Source: JAMXLO01 sp964427005 (GTDB taxonomy: Bacteria; Pseudomonadota; Alphaproteobacteria; Acetobacterales; Acetobacteraceae). Taken from it: 64,000 nt of DNA. A program made the translations under genes and the position numbers. Within the stretch, counting starts at the first letter, position 1; each line of letters opens with the position of its first letter. Location: NCBI GenBank assembly GCA_964427005.1, contig CAYRTL010000009.1, positions 13,744 to 77,743 on the forward strand. The letters are read 5' to 3'. Positions 8,726 through 18,167 of this stretch are shown piece after piece. Under the pieces are notes generated by a model, which searched no databases, had not been told where the DNA came from, and saw nothing but the letters and a program-made list of their open reading frames with translations.

Positions 8726-9709
8726 ATGCCCACCAAGGTCCTGCTGGTCAACACCCTTGAAGACACGGTGAGGGAGGCGCGCGAGCTCACGCCCCCAGGT
8801 TTCGAACTCATCGTGGGCGCGCCCGGCAGCCCTGCTTATGCATCGGCTCTCGCCGACACCGAGTACCTGATCGGCAACGTCAGCCCGATGGACGACGCAC
8901 TCTTTCGCGCGGCTCCGCGGTTGCGCCTGGCGCAACTATTCAGCGCAGGTTACGACCATGTCGATCTCGATGCTGCCAGACGCGCTGGCGTGCTCGTAGC
9001 GAACAACGGCGGTGCCAATTCCCGTGCTGTGGCGGAGCACACCATTCTGCTGATGCTCGCCGTGTACCGGAAGCTGGTGCCGCAGCACGCGATGACTTCG
9101 GGCGGCCGTTGGCGCGGCAACCAGCCGGTGCCGACATTCTACGAAATGCATGGCAAGACGCTGGGCATCATCGGTCTGGGCACCATCGGCAAGCGCGTCG
9201 CACGCATCGCGGCGGGCGGTTTCGACATGCGCATCCAGTACAACGACATCGTGCGGATGACCGAAGATGCCGAGGACGCCATGGATGTTCGTTTCCGGCT
9301 GTTGCCAGAACTGCTGCGCACGTCCGATATCGTGACACTGCACGTGCCATTGACCCGGCAGACGCACAATATGATCAGCGCTTGGGAGCTCAGCCAGATG
9401 CAGCCGCACGCGGTCCTGATCAATTGCAGCCGCGGCCCGGTGGTGGATTTCGCCGCGCTGCACGAGGCACTGACCAGTGGCAAGATTGCCGCTGCCGGCC
9501 TGGACGTGTTCCCGCAGGAGCCGCCATCGCCGTCGGAGCCAGTGCTGTCACTCGAAAACGTCGTGCTGACGCCACACCTTGCCGGTGCAAGCCGCGAGAC
9601 ACGGGTGAAACAGACGCGTAACGCGTTCGACAACGTGCTGCGCGCGCATCGCGGCGAGCGGCCGCTCTGGGTGGTGCCGGAACTGCGCGACATGGCGCTG
9701 CGCGCATGA
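8726..9709 (+). CDS. D-2-hydroxyacid dehydrogenase (NAD-binding)
   Basis: A 327-residue D-isomer-specific 2-hydroxyacid dehydrogenase. It carries the Rossmann motif GKTLGIIGLGTIGKRVA, the NCSRGP(V/I)VD substrate-site segment with catalytic Arg, Glu in LDVFPQEP and the His of LTPHLAG. Start ATG 8726 has AAGGAG upstream; the longer frame lacks family similarity. It faces away from rfbG across a 164-base shared upstream region, and its ATGA overlaps the next small gene. Substrate unknown; a second, distinct member lies at 43346. Confidence 0.88.
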   Translation: MPTKVLLVNTLEDTVREARELTPPGFELIVGAPGSPAYASALADTEYLIGNVSPMDDALFRAAPRLRLAQLFSAGYDHVDLDAARRAGVLVANNGGANSRAVAEHTILLMLAVYRKLVPQHAMTSGGRWRGNQPVPTFYEMHGKTLGIIGLGTIGKRVARIAAGGFDMRIQYNDIVRMTEDAEDAMDVRFRLLPELLRTSDIVTLHVPLTRQTHNMISAWELSQMQPHAVLINCSRGPVVDFAALHEALTSGKIAAAGLDVFPQEPPSPSEPVLSLENVVLTPHLAGASRETRVKQTRNAFDNVLRAHRGERPLWVVPELRDMALRA

Positions 9710-9915
9710 CCGACCGGGGAGAGCTGCCGCCGGTTCGGGTCGAGGTGACCGCGAAGTTCCTGGCCGAGGCGGCTGAGCGGCAGCGCGTATACGAGACGCG
9801 GCGGAAGATGTGGACGGCGGCGTTTCATCCGTCCGAGCCGAGGGCGCAGGCGGCTGCGCGGTCGCGGCGGGCGGGGAAGATCAACGACCCCCGACAGGGG
9901 AAGTTCGACCTTTAG
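9706..9915 (+). CDS. Small hypothetical protein
   Basis: A 69-residue Arg-rich protein whose ATG overlaps the TGA of the dehydrogenase gene, which supports translation. It is predicted soluble and basic (RQRVYETRRKMW, AAARSRRAGK) and ends in the short motif GKINDPRQGKFDL. No family recognised. Confidence 0.5.
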   Translation: MTDRGELPPVRVEVTAKFLAEAAERQRVYETRRKMWTAAFHPSEPRAQAAARSRRAGKINDPRQGKFDL

Positions 9916-9952
9916 GTTCCACACGTAGGCCACGGAGATTCAAATCCACGGA

Positions 9953-10019
9953 GGGCCACCGAGAAGGAATTGAATGCGCTTCCCGCGGAGCTCCTGAAAA
10001 AATTCTTCCTCGGCGGCCC
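9953..10019 (+). terminator. Long imperfect hairpin, possible terminator or attenuator
   Basis: Bases 9953-9971 and 10001-10019 form a 19-base inverted repeat (GGGCC.CCGAG..GGAATT type) with 16 Watson-Crick pairs, one G-U and two mismatches around a 29-base loop. TACGTAGTTTT follows the right arm. It lies 38 bases after the small ORF and 54 before the GTG of the persulfide dioxygenase gene, so it could end the upstream transcript or act in the leader of the next. Confidence 0.4.
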
Positions 10020-10073
10020 TACGTAGTTTTAAATCTCGGAGGACTCCGTGAGGAACCTTCCTGGGAGGTAGTC

Positions 10074-11111
10074 GTGATCTTCCGTCAGCTCTTCGACGCG
10101 ACGTCCGGCACCTACACCTACCTTCTCGCGTCCCGCCGGGGCGGCGAGGCACTGATCATCGATCCGGTGCTGGAGAAGGTGGATCGCTATCTGCAGCTCA
10201 TCCGCGAACTCGACCTCAAGCTGGTGAAGGCGATCGATACGCATCTACATGCCGACCACATCACCGGTCTCGGTGCGCTGCGTGATCGCACGCGCTGCAT
10301 CACCGTGATGGGCGAGCAGTCCAGCGTCGATGTCGTGTCGATGCGCATCGCTGATGGCGATCGGCTGGGCATCGAGGGCATCAGCCTCGATGTGGCCTAC
10401 ACGCCAGGACACACGGACGACAGCTACAGCTTCATCATGCCCGATCGCGTATTCACCGGCGACACGCTGCTGATCCGCGGCACTGGCCGCACCGACTTCC
10501 AGAATGGCGATCCGCGCGCGCAGTACCAATCCATTTTCAGCCGCCTCCTGCGTCTGCCGGACGAAACCATGGTGTTCCCGGCGCACGACTATAAAGGCGA
10601 CACGGTCAGCACCATCGGCGAGGAGAAGCGCTACAATCCACGGCTTCAGGTGAAGTCGGTGGACGAGTACGTCGCTCTGATGAACAACCTGAACCTGTCC
10701 AATCCGAAGATGATGGACGTCGCGGTGCCTGCCAACATGCGCCAGGGCCTCGCGCAGAAGGAGATTGCACGCCGCGGCTGGGCGCTGACAGCCGAGGAGG
10801 CGAAGGCGCTCATCGGCAAGCGTGACATCGTGCTGATCGATCTGCGCGAACGCACCGAACGGGAGAAGCACGGCGTAATTCCAGGATCACTGCACGCGCC
10901 TTATCCGGACCTGCAGGAGAACATCCAGGAAGGCGGGATGCTGCACGAGCTGGCCAGCGCGACGAACAAGCGCCTGGTGTTCTACTGCGCGTTCGGCGAG
11001 CGGTCTGCGATGGCGGTGCAGGCGGCGCAGGACGCGGGGCTCGCCACCGCCTGCCACATCCACGGCGGGATGGACGCGTGGAAGAAGACAGACGGCGCCG
11101 TGGGTCGCTGA
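10074..11111 (+). CDS. Persulfide dioxygenase (ETHE1/Blh-like) fused to rhodanese domain
   Basis: A 345-residue two-domain protein. Residues 1-235 are a metallo-beta-lactamase fold with THLHADHITG (H57, H59, D61, H62), TPGHT (H113), GDTLLIRGTGRTDF (D130) and PAHDYKG (H171), the set expected for iron persulfide dioxygenases. Residues about 240-345 are a rhodanese domain with candidate catalytic C305 in YCAFGERS. It should oxidise glutathione persulfide to sulfite and transfer sulfane sulfur. Start GTG 10074 follows GGGAGG; the upstream extension has no similarity. Confidence 0.88.
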   Translation: MIFRQLFDATSGTYTYLLASRRGGEALIIDPVLEKVDRYLQLIRELDLKLVKAIDTHLHADHITGLGALRDRTRCITVMGEQSSVDVVSMRIADGDRLGIEGISLDVAYTPGHTDDSYSFIMPDRVFTGDTLLIRGTGRTDFQNGDPRAQYQSIFSRLLRLPDETMVFPAHDYKGDTVSTIGEEKRYNPRLQVKSVDEYVALMNNLNLSNPKMMDVAVPANMRQGLAQKEIARRGWALTAEEAKALIGKRDIVLIDLRERTEREKHGVIPGSLHAPYPDLQENIQEGGMLHELASATNKRLVFYCAFGERSAMAVQAAQDAGLATACHIHGGMDAWKKTDGAVGR

Positions 11112-11150
11112 TCGACCTCGATCCCCTGCCGCTCGCTCATGCGTGCGATC

Positions 11151-11417
11151 CTATTTGGCGGCGTGCGGCCGGATCAGGTAGCCCAGGATCCCCAACACTA
11201 CAGCAACCAGGGCCAACCAGAACACGTAATCGACCATCGTGGTCAGCAAGGCGCTGGCCTCGCCCGAGGTCAACTGCGGGAAAATCCCAAGCCCCAGTAT
11301 CTTGTTGTAGATGATGCACAGCACGATAACGGCCAACCCGCCCAAGGTGAGCGGTGTACGCACGCCTCGGAGCGCGCCGCCGATCTGGCCAAGCCAATCT
11401 GTATCCATCAGCCACAT
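11151..11417 (-). CDS. Small membrane protein, paralogous to N-terminus of neighbour
   Basis: An 88-residue protein with two hydrophobic segments (LTLGGLAVIVLCIIYNKIL and YVFWLALVAVVLGILGYLI). The pattern IG-10-LxGLA-IVLC-ILxLxIF-LL--V--VFWLA--AVV-G-GY is shared with residues 1-80 of the divergently transcribed gene at 11528. Start 11417 is one of three closely spaced candidates (GTG 11444, ATG 11408). Function unknown. Confidence 0.55.
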   Translation of the reverse strand: MWLMDTDWLGQIGGALRGVRTPLTLGGLAVIVLCIIYNKILGLGIFPQLTSGEASALLTTMVDYVFWLALVAVVLGILGYLIRPHAAK

Positions 11418-11527
11418 TCCAACCGTGCGTTGCGCAGGTAGCACATTCGGCCCGGATCCGCCTAGGTTTTAGCTGTAACCTGCCCCCGTTGCGTGTATGG
11501 ACGAGGTGCGATCACGACCTGACCACG

Positions 11528-13099
11528 ATGAGCAGCATCGGCCAAATCCTGCAATCGGTTCTGAAGTACAAGGGCGCCATCGGCCTGGCAGGCCTGATCG
11601 TGCTCTGCGTGCTCTTGGTCCTGCTGCAGATACTGCGGCTGCCGATCTTCGTTCCCATCAGCGAAGCCGGCACGCTGACCTTGCTGAGCTTGATCGTACG
11701 AAGCGTTTTCTGGCTGGCCACGACAGCGGTTGTCGTATCCGGCGTTGGCTACGTCCTACCGGCACGCCTGTTCATCCCGATCTCCAATCTCGAATACGCC
11801 GTGGCGGTGTTTCGAATGATCGATCCGGTACAGGCCGGTGGCATCGCCGCGCTCAATGATCAGTTCGAGCCGTATGTTGGCTTCCCCTACTACTCGCGGG
11901 AAAGCGATCACCCTTCATGCTGGCCACCAAGGGTCATGCGCGATCGTGAGGCCTTGGGTGAACAATACGAGGCATTCTTCGGTCGTGCGGAGGTCCAGGC
12001 CGCCCTGAAGACAGCGCGCGCCAAGGCCGGGGACACATCGTCGATCCAAGTGCTTTCGTCTGCACCGGACGGAGCCGATCCAGTCGCGGCAGTAATCGCG
12101 TCGGCCCGCATGTTCTTCAACTTTCACCTGAACGGCGACCAGCAGGCTCTCGCCGATGCCCTCGGCGCGCCGCTGGCCAGTGAATTCCTCGCCATCGAAG
12201 CAGCGCGGAACAGGTATCGCGCATATCTGCCCAATCGCATTGCCGTCCTGCGTTTGCATAATGCCGGCTCTCGCACGGTGCGTGACGTCACGATCGAATA
12301 CGAGGTCGCCGGGCCGGTCTATGACACGAAAGTGCGTGCGGTCTCGGAAGGCGCGAGCGAGCAGTTCCTTCCATTCGAGCACCGTCTCGTCATCCCTTCG
12401 ATCCTGCCAGGGCAGACGTACGACGTCACCGTCTGGTACCAGTATCAGTCTGTGGACGAGAGGGCCTTTCCCGACAAGACCAATTTCATCCAGGAACTCA
12501 CTCAGGGTTTCACGATCTCCAATATCGCGGCGGCCACGGGCGCCCGTGTGGTCTTCAGGCCTAACCTGCTTGCACAAGTGCCCGCGTACGAGCGGCTCTA
12601 CGATGGCGATGGTCGGCGGCGCGATGATCCGGAACGTGAGCTGGCCGCGTTGTTCGCCGAGAGGGCCAAGGCAACCGAGGCGGCCATGAAGGTCTACGAC
12701 GAGGAACATCTGACGGTTCGGGACCTGACCCTCGATGCTCTGACGGATTTCGCTGTGGAAGAGACGCAGATCGACAATGTCTGGGTTGGGTTTCACAGTC
12801 CCGCCGGCAGGCAGTACTGCGCGGTCTGCGTCTACACGCATCCGAAGGGACCTTACGTGCTCCTGTCCTCCGAGGACCGCGACGAGACGGATTTCCGCAT
12901 CGTCAGGACCGCCCTGGCGGAGGCGCTGCACGGGGAACCCGAAGAAGAGATCACTCATCGATCGGATGACATCTGCTCAACCGTCGCGATGCCGGCCGGT
13001 TTCACGCGGCAGGCGATCCGTGTGGCGTTCAGCCGTATGACGGCGAACGGCTTTGGAGGGATCTCCGTGCAGAGACTGAACTACCACAAGACCGTCTAG
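11528..13099 (+). CDS. Membrane-anchored protein of unknown function
   Basis: A 523-residue protein with two N-terminal transmembrane segments (about residues 15-38 and 50-75) and a large soluble part. The soluble part contains a beta-rich stretch (IAVLRLHNAGSRTVRDVTIE, HRLVIPSILPGQTYDVTVWY) resembling an immunoglobulin-like fold seen in extracellular or scaffold domains; this is inference. The start ATG 11528 precedes the hydrophobic module. The module recurs in the 88-residue protein encoded divergently 110 bases away. No enzyme motif recognised. Confidence 0.65.
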   Translation: MSSIGQILQSVLKYKGAIGLAGLIVLCVLLVLLQILRLPIFVPISEAGTLTLLSLIVRSVFWLATTAVVVSGVGYVLPARLFIPISNLEYAVAVFRMIDPVQAGGIAALNDQFEPYVGFPYYSRESDHPSCWPPRVMRDREALGEQYEAFFGRAEVQAALKTARAKAGDTSSIQVLSSAPDGADPVAAVIASARMFFNFHLNGDQQALADALGAPLASEFLAIEAARNRYRAYLPNRIAVLRLHNAGSRTVRDVTIEYEVAGPVYDTKVRAVSEGASEQFLPFEHRLVIPSILPGQTYDVTVWYQYQSVDERAFPDKTNFIQELTQGFTISNIAAATGARVVFRPNLLAQVPAYERLYDGDGRRRDDPERELAALFAERAKATEAAMKVYDEEHLTVRDLTLDALTDFAVEETQIDNVWVGFHSPAGRQYCAVCVYTHPKGPYVLLSSEDRDETDFRIVRTALAEALHGEPEEEITHRSDDICSTVAMPAGFTRQAIRVAFSRMTANGFGGISVQRLNYHKTV

Positions 13100-13160
13100 C
13101 CCGCAGTTGAACCCGCGTCGGATTTGGGTCCAAGCTGTCGGGAGGATGTGGAGATCGACC

Positions 13161-13721
13161 ATGGACGCAATGGAACTGCTACTCGGCCGCGAATCAGCAC
13201 TGAAGCTCGCCTCGCCAGGCCCGGATCAGAATGCGCTGGACCGCATGTTCCAGAGCGCGCTGCGTGCTCCCGATCATGGAAGGCTGCGCCCGTGGCGCTT
13301 TGTCGTCGTGCCAGAGGAAAAGCGCGAGCGGTTCGGCGAGATCATGGCGGACTGCCTGCGCCGGCAACAGCCGGATGCCTCGGCCGAGATGCTGCAGCGC
13401 GAACGCGACAAGGCCATGCGTGCACCGGTCATTGTTGTGGCTGCGGCGGCGATCCAGCGTAGCCATAAGATCCCTGAAGTGGAGCAACTCGTCTCGGCTG
13501 CCGCGGCGGCGGAGAACATCATGTTGGCGGCACAGGCAATGGGCTACGGCGCGATGTGGAAGACCGGCGCGCCGGCCTACGACGCCCAGGTGAAGCAGGC
13601 ACTCGGCCTGGATCCCGACAACGACATCGTTGGTTTTTTGTACCTCGGCACGCAAATCGGTGGCGGTTCCCCGGCCGCGCGACCGCAGGTGAAGGATCTG
13701 GTCTCCGTCTGGCAAGGCTAG
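13161..13721 (+). CDS. Nitroreductase family protein (YdjA-like)
   Basis: A 186-residue FMN-dependent nitroreductase-fold protein, the short YdjA-type length. Typical segments are SALRAPDHGRLRPWRFVVV near the N-terminus (FMN phosphate contacts), AAAAAENIMLAAQAMGYGAMWKTG, and the C-terminal GFLYLGT. Start ATG 13161 has GGAG 8 bases upstream. It would reduce nitro or quinone-type substrates using NAD(P)H. It follows the membrane protein by 61 bases and converges with an MFS gene 3 bases away. Confidence 0.85.
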   Translation: MDAMELLLGRESALKLASPGPDQNALDRMFQSALRAPDHGRLRPWRFVVVPEEKRERFGEIMADCLRRQQPDASAEMLQRERDKAMRAPVIVVAAAAIQRSHKIPEVEQLVSAAAAAENIMLAAQAMGYGAMWKTGAPAYDAQVKQALGLDPDNDIVGFLYLGTQIGGGSPAARPQVKDLVSVWQG

Positions 13722-13724
13722 GCG

Positions 13725-15128
13725 CTACGCCCGCACCTTCACCGCTTCAGTTTCCGCCAGCGACTGGTCGATCTCTTCGATCGACCTTCCTTTGGTCTCG
13801 ATGGCGACCAGCCAGAACGCGGTGGCAGCGAGGGCATACCAGAAGGCGAGATACAGGAACGCTGGCCCGATCGCACCGAGCGTCGCTTTCGGGCTGATGT
13901 AGTTGGATGAACCAATGATCACTGCCAGGCCCAGTGGCCCGATGATCTTACCGATATTGCCGACGCCGTAGCCGAGCCCCATGCCACTTGCGCGCAAGCG
14001 GGCGGGCCACACTTCGGCGATGTAGGGACCAATGATGGCGTAGCTGCCGTCGCCGAAGAAGCGCTGACACATCACCAGCAGGAAGAACAGTGAAACGCCC
14101 CCAATCCAGACACTGTTCAGATAGCCCGCGAGCGCCATGGTGATCGCGCCCGCGTATCCGATCAGCGCGCCAGAGGCTTTGCGCCCGATCGCATCAGAGA
14201 GCCACGAACAGAACAGGCGCCCCGCTATGCCGACCAAGGACACATAGATCATCAGGTATGAGGCCTCGGCTGGCGTGATGCGCAGCACAAGCACGAATAG
14301 CGAGGTAATCCACAGCAGTAGCCCGACACCTCCAGTCTGGCTGATGGCAGTGAGACAGGCTGCGGCCACGCTGCGCGGGTAGCTGAACAACTGCCGCCAC
14401 GGCACCGCCTTGACCTCGTCGGGGATGCTGCTGGGCAATCCTATATTTCGTGGGTCCATTTGCAGCGCCCACGCCAACGACTTGCGGGCTTCCTCCATCC
14501 GTCCCATCCGCATCAGCCACCGCGGTGACTCTGGCACCCAGTAGCGGATCATTAGAACGAGCGCAGCCGGCGCAAGACCAACCAGGAACAGGCCACGCCA
14601 GCCAATGAGCGGCGCGAGAAAAGCACCCGATACGGCGCCGAGCAGATTGCCTGCCGGCAGCAGCACTGTCGTCAATCCGCTGACCCAGCCGCGTTTGTAT
14701 GAGGGTACGAACTCCTGCACCAACGGAATGTCGACTGCGATCAGGCCGGCATTGCCGAAGCCGACGAAAAAGCGGAAGAACGCGAGGAACAGCCAGCCAG
14801 GTATCCAAGCATCCTGACCTGGTGTCATTGCCATGATGCCGGTGGCAAGCGCGACGTTCAGTGCGGTTGCCATGAATATCTTGCGCCGGCCGAACTTGTC
14901 CGCCATCCAGCCCCAGAAGAATGCGCCTGGCACAGCGCCGAGACCGGAGGCCAGCAGGATCATCGCTGACTGCCCGTAGGTCAGCTGCCAGGAACCGATG
15001 ATAAAGGCCAGCACATAGCCGATTAGGAAGAAGTCGAAGAAGTCCAACATGTCGCCGAGATTGGCTGTGGCAATGATCCGCCATTGATTTCGGGTCAGGG
15101 TCTTCTGCTGCTCCAGGTGTTCGAGCAT
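13725..15128 (-). CDS. MFS transporter, metabolite:proton symporter type
   Basis: A 467-residue carrier with 12 predicted helices. It has the signature GWMADKFGRRKIF after helix 2, the mid-loop PESPRWLMRMGRMEEARKSL and a C-terminal ETKGRSIEEID, which place it in the sugar-porter/aromatic-acid-symporter superfamily branch. Start ATG 15128 follows GGGAGGACG. The gene is monocistronic by spacing. The substrate is not evident. Confidence 0.86.
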   Translation of the reverse strand: MLEHLEQQKTLTRNQWRIIATANLGDMLDFFDFFLIGYVLAFIIGSWQLTYGQSAMILLASGLGAVPGAFFWGWMADKFGRRKIFMATALNVALATGIMAMTPGQDAWIPGWLFLAFFRFFVGFGNAGLIAVDIPLVQEFVPSYKRGWVSGLTTVLLPAGNLLGAVSGAFLAPLIGWRGLFLVGLAPAALVLMIRYWVPESPRWLMRMGRMEEARKSLAWALQMDPRNIGLPSSIPDEVKAVPWRQLFSYPRSVAAACLTAISQTGGVGLLLWITSLFVLVLRITPAEASYLMIYVSLVGIAGRLFCSWLSDAIGRKASGALIGYAGAITMALAGYLNSVWIGGVSLFFLLVMCQRFFGDGSYAIIGPYIAEVWPARLRASGMGLGYGVGNIGKIIGPLGLAVIIGSSNYISPKATLGAIGPAFLYLAFWYALAATAFWLVAIETKGRSIEEIDQSLAETEAVKVRA

Positions 15129-15332
15129 AGCGTCCTCCCAAGTGGCGGATTGTTCGACGTTTTCGGCCCGGCTTCACTCCTTGTTCGGCGTACATACACT
15201 TCCGCCCGGGAATGCGATTGCACGCCCAGGACCACGGCCGGTTATTTGCCCGCCATCAAAATTACCATAAGGCACTCAGCTTGCGCTTGTCAGCAGGAAA
15301 CTATCGACGGGCGATGACGATACGGAAAGAGC

Positions 15333-16631
15333 TCAATCGAGCTCGCCGTCCGCGCTGGCGACCAGACCGCGGGGTACGAGCAGCAGCGTTGGCAGGATGA
15401 GTGCGTAGACGATTGTGATGGCGAGCACGCATGTCTGGAACCCGCCATAATAGTCGTAGAGCCGCGTGCCCAGGATATCGCCGAGGCGAGTAGAGATCAC
15501 GCTGACGGCCCCTGACATCATCATGACTGTCCCCTGCAATCCCGGTGGGCACGAGCGGATGAGCAAGGCCGTGTAGGCGGCCGTAGCGGCTCCCCCCATC
15601 AGACCCATCGGAACCGCTGCAATGAGGGCGCCGGTTACCGAGCTGATGAACAACAATGGAATCATCTGGGGCACGCCTATGACCGTTCCCCATACCAGGA
15701 GCTTGCTCAGAGAAACCCGGGTGCAGAGATAGCCGAACGCGACGAAAGTCGGAATGAAAGAGGCGGCGAAGATCGCGTTCCATGCACCCCAATCGGTATC
15801 CGTCGCGTGATACGTCCTCTGGAGGTGGTAAAGCAGCGGTGTGTCAGTGCCGGGCGCGAAATTCCACAGCAGCCAGACGAGCAGGGCAGGGTACACGGGC
15901 CAGTGGTTCGCCAACCTTCGAACATCCTCGATTGGCTGGCTGTCGTCTGTGCGTTCGGCGCGGATATTGTCGAAAACGACGGAGGGTCGCCACCATCCGT
16001 AGATGACGACGCCAGTCACGATGGCGGCGCATATCAGGAACAGAATGTGGAAAGCGCGATCACCTTGTTCGGCTTCAAGGAAATCGCTCACCTTCCCGCC
16101 AAGAAGTAGGCTCGCCACGCCAATCAGTGAGAGGACCACGTTCCATAGAGCGCTGATCTGTCCGGACATCATGTGCTGCTGCCCAAGCGTCGAGAGCAAG
16201 CCGTTCTCGGCACTGGATACCAGGCGGAAGGCAATCCTCAGCAGCAGGATTGCACCGAGGAGAGTTGCGTAGCTGACTGGAACGAATACAAGAGCGACGT
16301 AAAGCAGGACGGTCAAGGCGCCGAACAGCATGATGAATCCGCGGTCTCGCATGCCGAAGGGGTTCCAAAGATCGCGGACAAAGCCGAAGAGCGCAGATAG
16401 GTACACTGGTATCGCGACCAGCGCGCGGAAGTTGGATGCTTCGCTTGCGGTGAGGTGCAGCTTGTTCTTCAGCAGGAGGCTGAGCGCCGTTTCGAACAGG
16501 CCGCCGGATGGAGAACCGAGGGCCACCAGCATGACGAGAATACTGAGCGACCAGAACAATCGCCGGCGAGTTCGGGCCGGCAAGCTCGTCTGAAATGCGT
16601 CGGACGTGTGGCTGGTTGGTTCAGCGGACAT
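15333..16631 (-). CDS. MFS-type transporter, BT1 (folate/biopterin)-like
   Basis: A 432-residue membrane protein with about 12 hydrophobic helices. The segment LHLTASEASNFRALVAIPVYLSALFGFVRDLW is like the helix 2-3 loop of BT1-type permeases. Start ATG 16631 is preceded by a TTG codon that could also serve. It lies 204 bases from the previous MFS gene with no clear shared operon. The transported compound is unknown; the BT1 label is a family resemblance only. Confidence 0.75.
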   Translation of the reverse strand: MSAEPTSHTSDAFQTSLPARTRRRLFWSLSILVMLVALGSPSGGLFETALSLLLKNKLHLTASEASNFRALVAIPVYLSALFGFVRDLWNPFGMRDRGFIMLFGALTVLLYVALVFVPVSYATLLGAILLLRIAFRLVSSAENGLLSTLGQQHMMSGQISALWNVVLSLIGVASLLLGGKVSDFLEAEQGDRAFHILFLICAAIVTGVVIYGWWRPSVVFDNIRAERTDDSQPIEDVRRLANHWPVYPALLVWLLWNFAPGTDTPLLYHLQRTYHATDTDWGAWNAIFAASFIPTFVAFGYLCTRVSLSKLLVWGTVIGVPQMIPLLFISSVTGALIAAVPMGLMGGAATAAYTALLIRSCPPGLQGTVMMMSGAVSVISTRLGDILGTRLYDYYGGFQTCVLAITIVYALILPTLLLVPRGLVASADGELD

Positions 16632-16895
16632 CAAACAACATGCATAGGCCGCCTGTGCTTGTCAGATCAAAACTCTCGGCGCGGAGCGAGCGGCGCAGCG
16701 CTTCGCGCACTCCTTTTTCCTTGGTTCATGCGGAAAGCATCCCCTTGGGCGACTATCCTGTTTCCGGCCGGGGCTCGTAGTCCCGTCCTGATAGCGAACC
16801 GAACTTTAATTCGTATCCCGCGACGCAAAGTTCTACCTTCCAGTGCCCCCACTCTTGGCGGGCGACAACGAAAACAATGCAGGAGGATCACGGCG

Positions 16896-17234
16896 ATGTT
16901 GTTCTGCTTCACAGGACAGTACACACCGCAAGCGTTGAATGCGATGCGGGAAAACCCCAACACAGATCGCCAAGCTGCAGTGGCGAGCTTGGCTGAAGCC
17001 GCGGGCGGCAAGGTCGTCTCCATGTACGGGACTGCGGCCAACGGTCCGGGCGTCATGGTAATACTCGATGTAGCTGATCCTGACATGGCAACCGCGATAA
17101 CTGGCGTTGCTGTTGCGTCGGGTTCGGTTCAAAATGCCCAACTGACTCGCTTGTTCTCGATGGATGAGGTGAAGACCATCCGCCAGAAGCGCGCGCAGAT
17201 CAGCGGTGCCTATAAGCCGCCTGGTCAAGCGTAA
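16896..17234 (+). CDS. GYD domain protein
   Basis: A 112-residue protein with the layout of GYD-domain proteins: an N-terminal strand FCFTGQYTPQALNAM, AAGGKVVSMYGTAANGPGVMVILDVADPDMA, and a C-terminal LTRLFSMDEV. These are small alpha-beta dimers of unknown function. Start ATG 16896 follows a clear AGGAGGAT. It lies alone between the BT1-like gene and the ABC importer. Confidence 0.8.
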   Translation: MLFCFTGQYTPQALNAMRENPNTDRQAAVASLAEAAGGKVVSMYGTAANGPGVMVILDVADPDMATAITGVAVASGSVQNAQLTRLFSMDEVKTIRQKRAQISGAYKPPGQA

Positions 17235-17417
17235 GGCGTTCGTGGGGCGGTGCGCTTCGTGCCGCCCCATCCCGAAGACGAAGCACAGACCACCCGCCTC
17301 ACCATCATGCTCGCAAGCGAGTATTGACCACCGATCCTGGCCACCGCCAGGACAGGTTCTTCATGTGTCCTGCCATGCCGTGCGGCCAATGGGTTGGCGC
17401 GCCGCGGCGGAGCAGTC

Positions 17418-18167
17418 TCAGCCTTCGCCGCGCCTACGGATGATCAATGCGGCGAACGCGCCAAGCCCGAAGTTGATCGCAATGCCCGCCAGCGACAGCA
17501 ACACCAATGCCGCGAACATGCGCGGCACTTGCAGCCGGTAGCCGGCTTCCATGATACGATAGGCCAATCCCGACGCGAACCCACCTGACCCCGCCACGAA
17601 CTCCGCGACCACCGCGCCCACCAGCGCGAGACCACCGGAGATGCGCAGGCCGGCAAGAAAATACGCCACCGCTGCGGGTAAACGGAGCAGCCGAAGCGTT
17701 GCAAACCGGCTCGCCCCGTAAAGGCGGAACAGATCGGCAAGTTCCGCCGGCGCTGATGCCAATCCGGCTGCCGTGTTGGCGAACACGGGGAAGAACGCGA
17801 CAATGGTGGCGCAGACCACCAGCGATGCGAATGGATCGCCGACCCAGACGATGACCAAGGGCGCGATCGCCACGATAGGCGTGACCTGCAGCACGACGGC
17901 CCAGGGCTGAATTGCCGCTGCTGCGAGCCGGCTCGATGCAATCGCCACGGCCAAGACGACGCCAAGAGTTGCGGCAACCAGCAATGCGGCAAATGTCACC
18001 AACAGCGTCGATCCGAGCGACCAAAGCAAGCCCCCCGGATCAGCGAGGAAAGCCGCAACGATCGTGGAGGGGTCAGGTACCAGGTAAGACGGCACTCCCG
18101 TGATGCGAACGGCGGCTTCCCACACCAGCAGCACTGCTAGGCCAAACAGCAAAGGCGCGTATTTCAT
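17418..18167 (-). CDS. ABC transporter permease (TauC/SsuC/ThiX-like)
   Basis: A 249-residue inner-membrane permease with about six helices and the EAA-type loop (AELADLFRLYGASRFATLRLLRLPAAVAYFLAGLRIS). Its ATG at 18167 overlaps the ATPase stop by 4 bases. With the ATPase and the NMT1/THI5-like binding protein upstream it makes a complete importer of the taurine/sulfonate/pyrimidine type. Confidence 0.88.
   Translation of the reverse strand: MKYAPLLFGLAVLLVWEAAVRITGVPSYLVPDPSTIVAAFLADPGGLLWSLGSTLLVTFAALLVAATLGVVLAVAIASSRLAAAAIQPWAVVLQVTPIVAIAPLVIVWVGDPFASLVVCATIVAFFPVFANTAAGLASAPAELADLFRLYGASRFATLRLLRLPAAVAYFLAGLRISGGLALVGAVVAEFVAGSGGFASGLAYRIMEAGYRLQVPRMFAALVLLSLAGIAINFGLGAFAALIIRRRGEG

Noticed and set aside
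9936..9956. GATTCAAATCC, similar to a tRNA T-loop
   Set aside because: The flanking bases cannot form the T stem, and no anticodon or D arm is present nearby.
16455..16895. Extension of the GYD protein frame upstream
   Set aside because: It crosses the start of the BT1-like gene on the other strand and precedes a clear AGGAGG-ATG at 16896.
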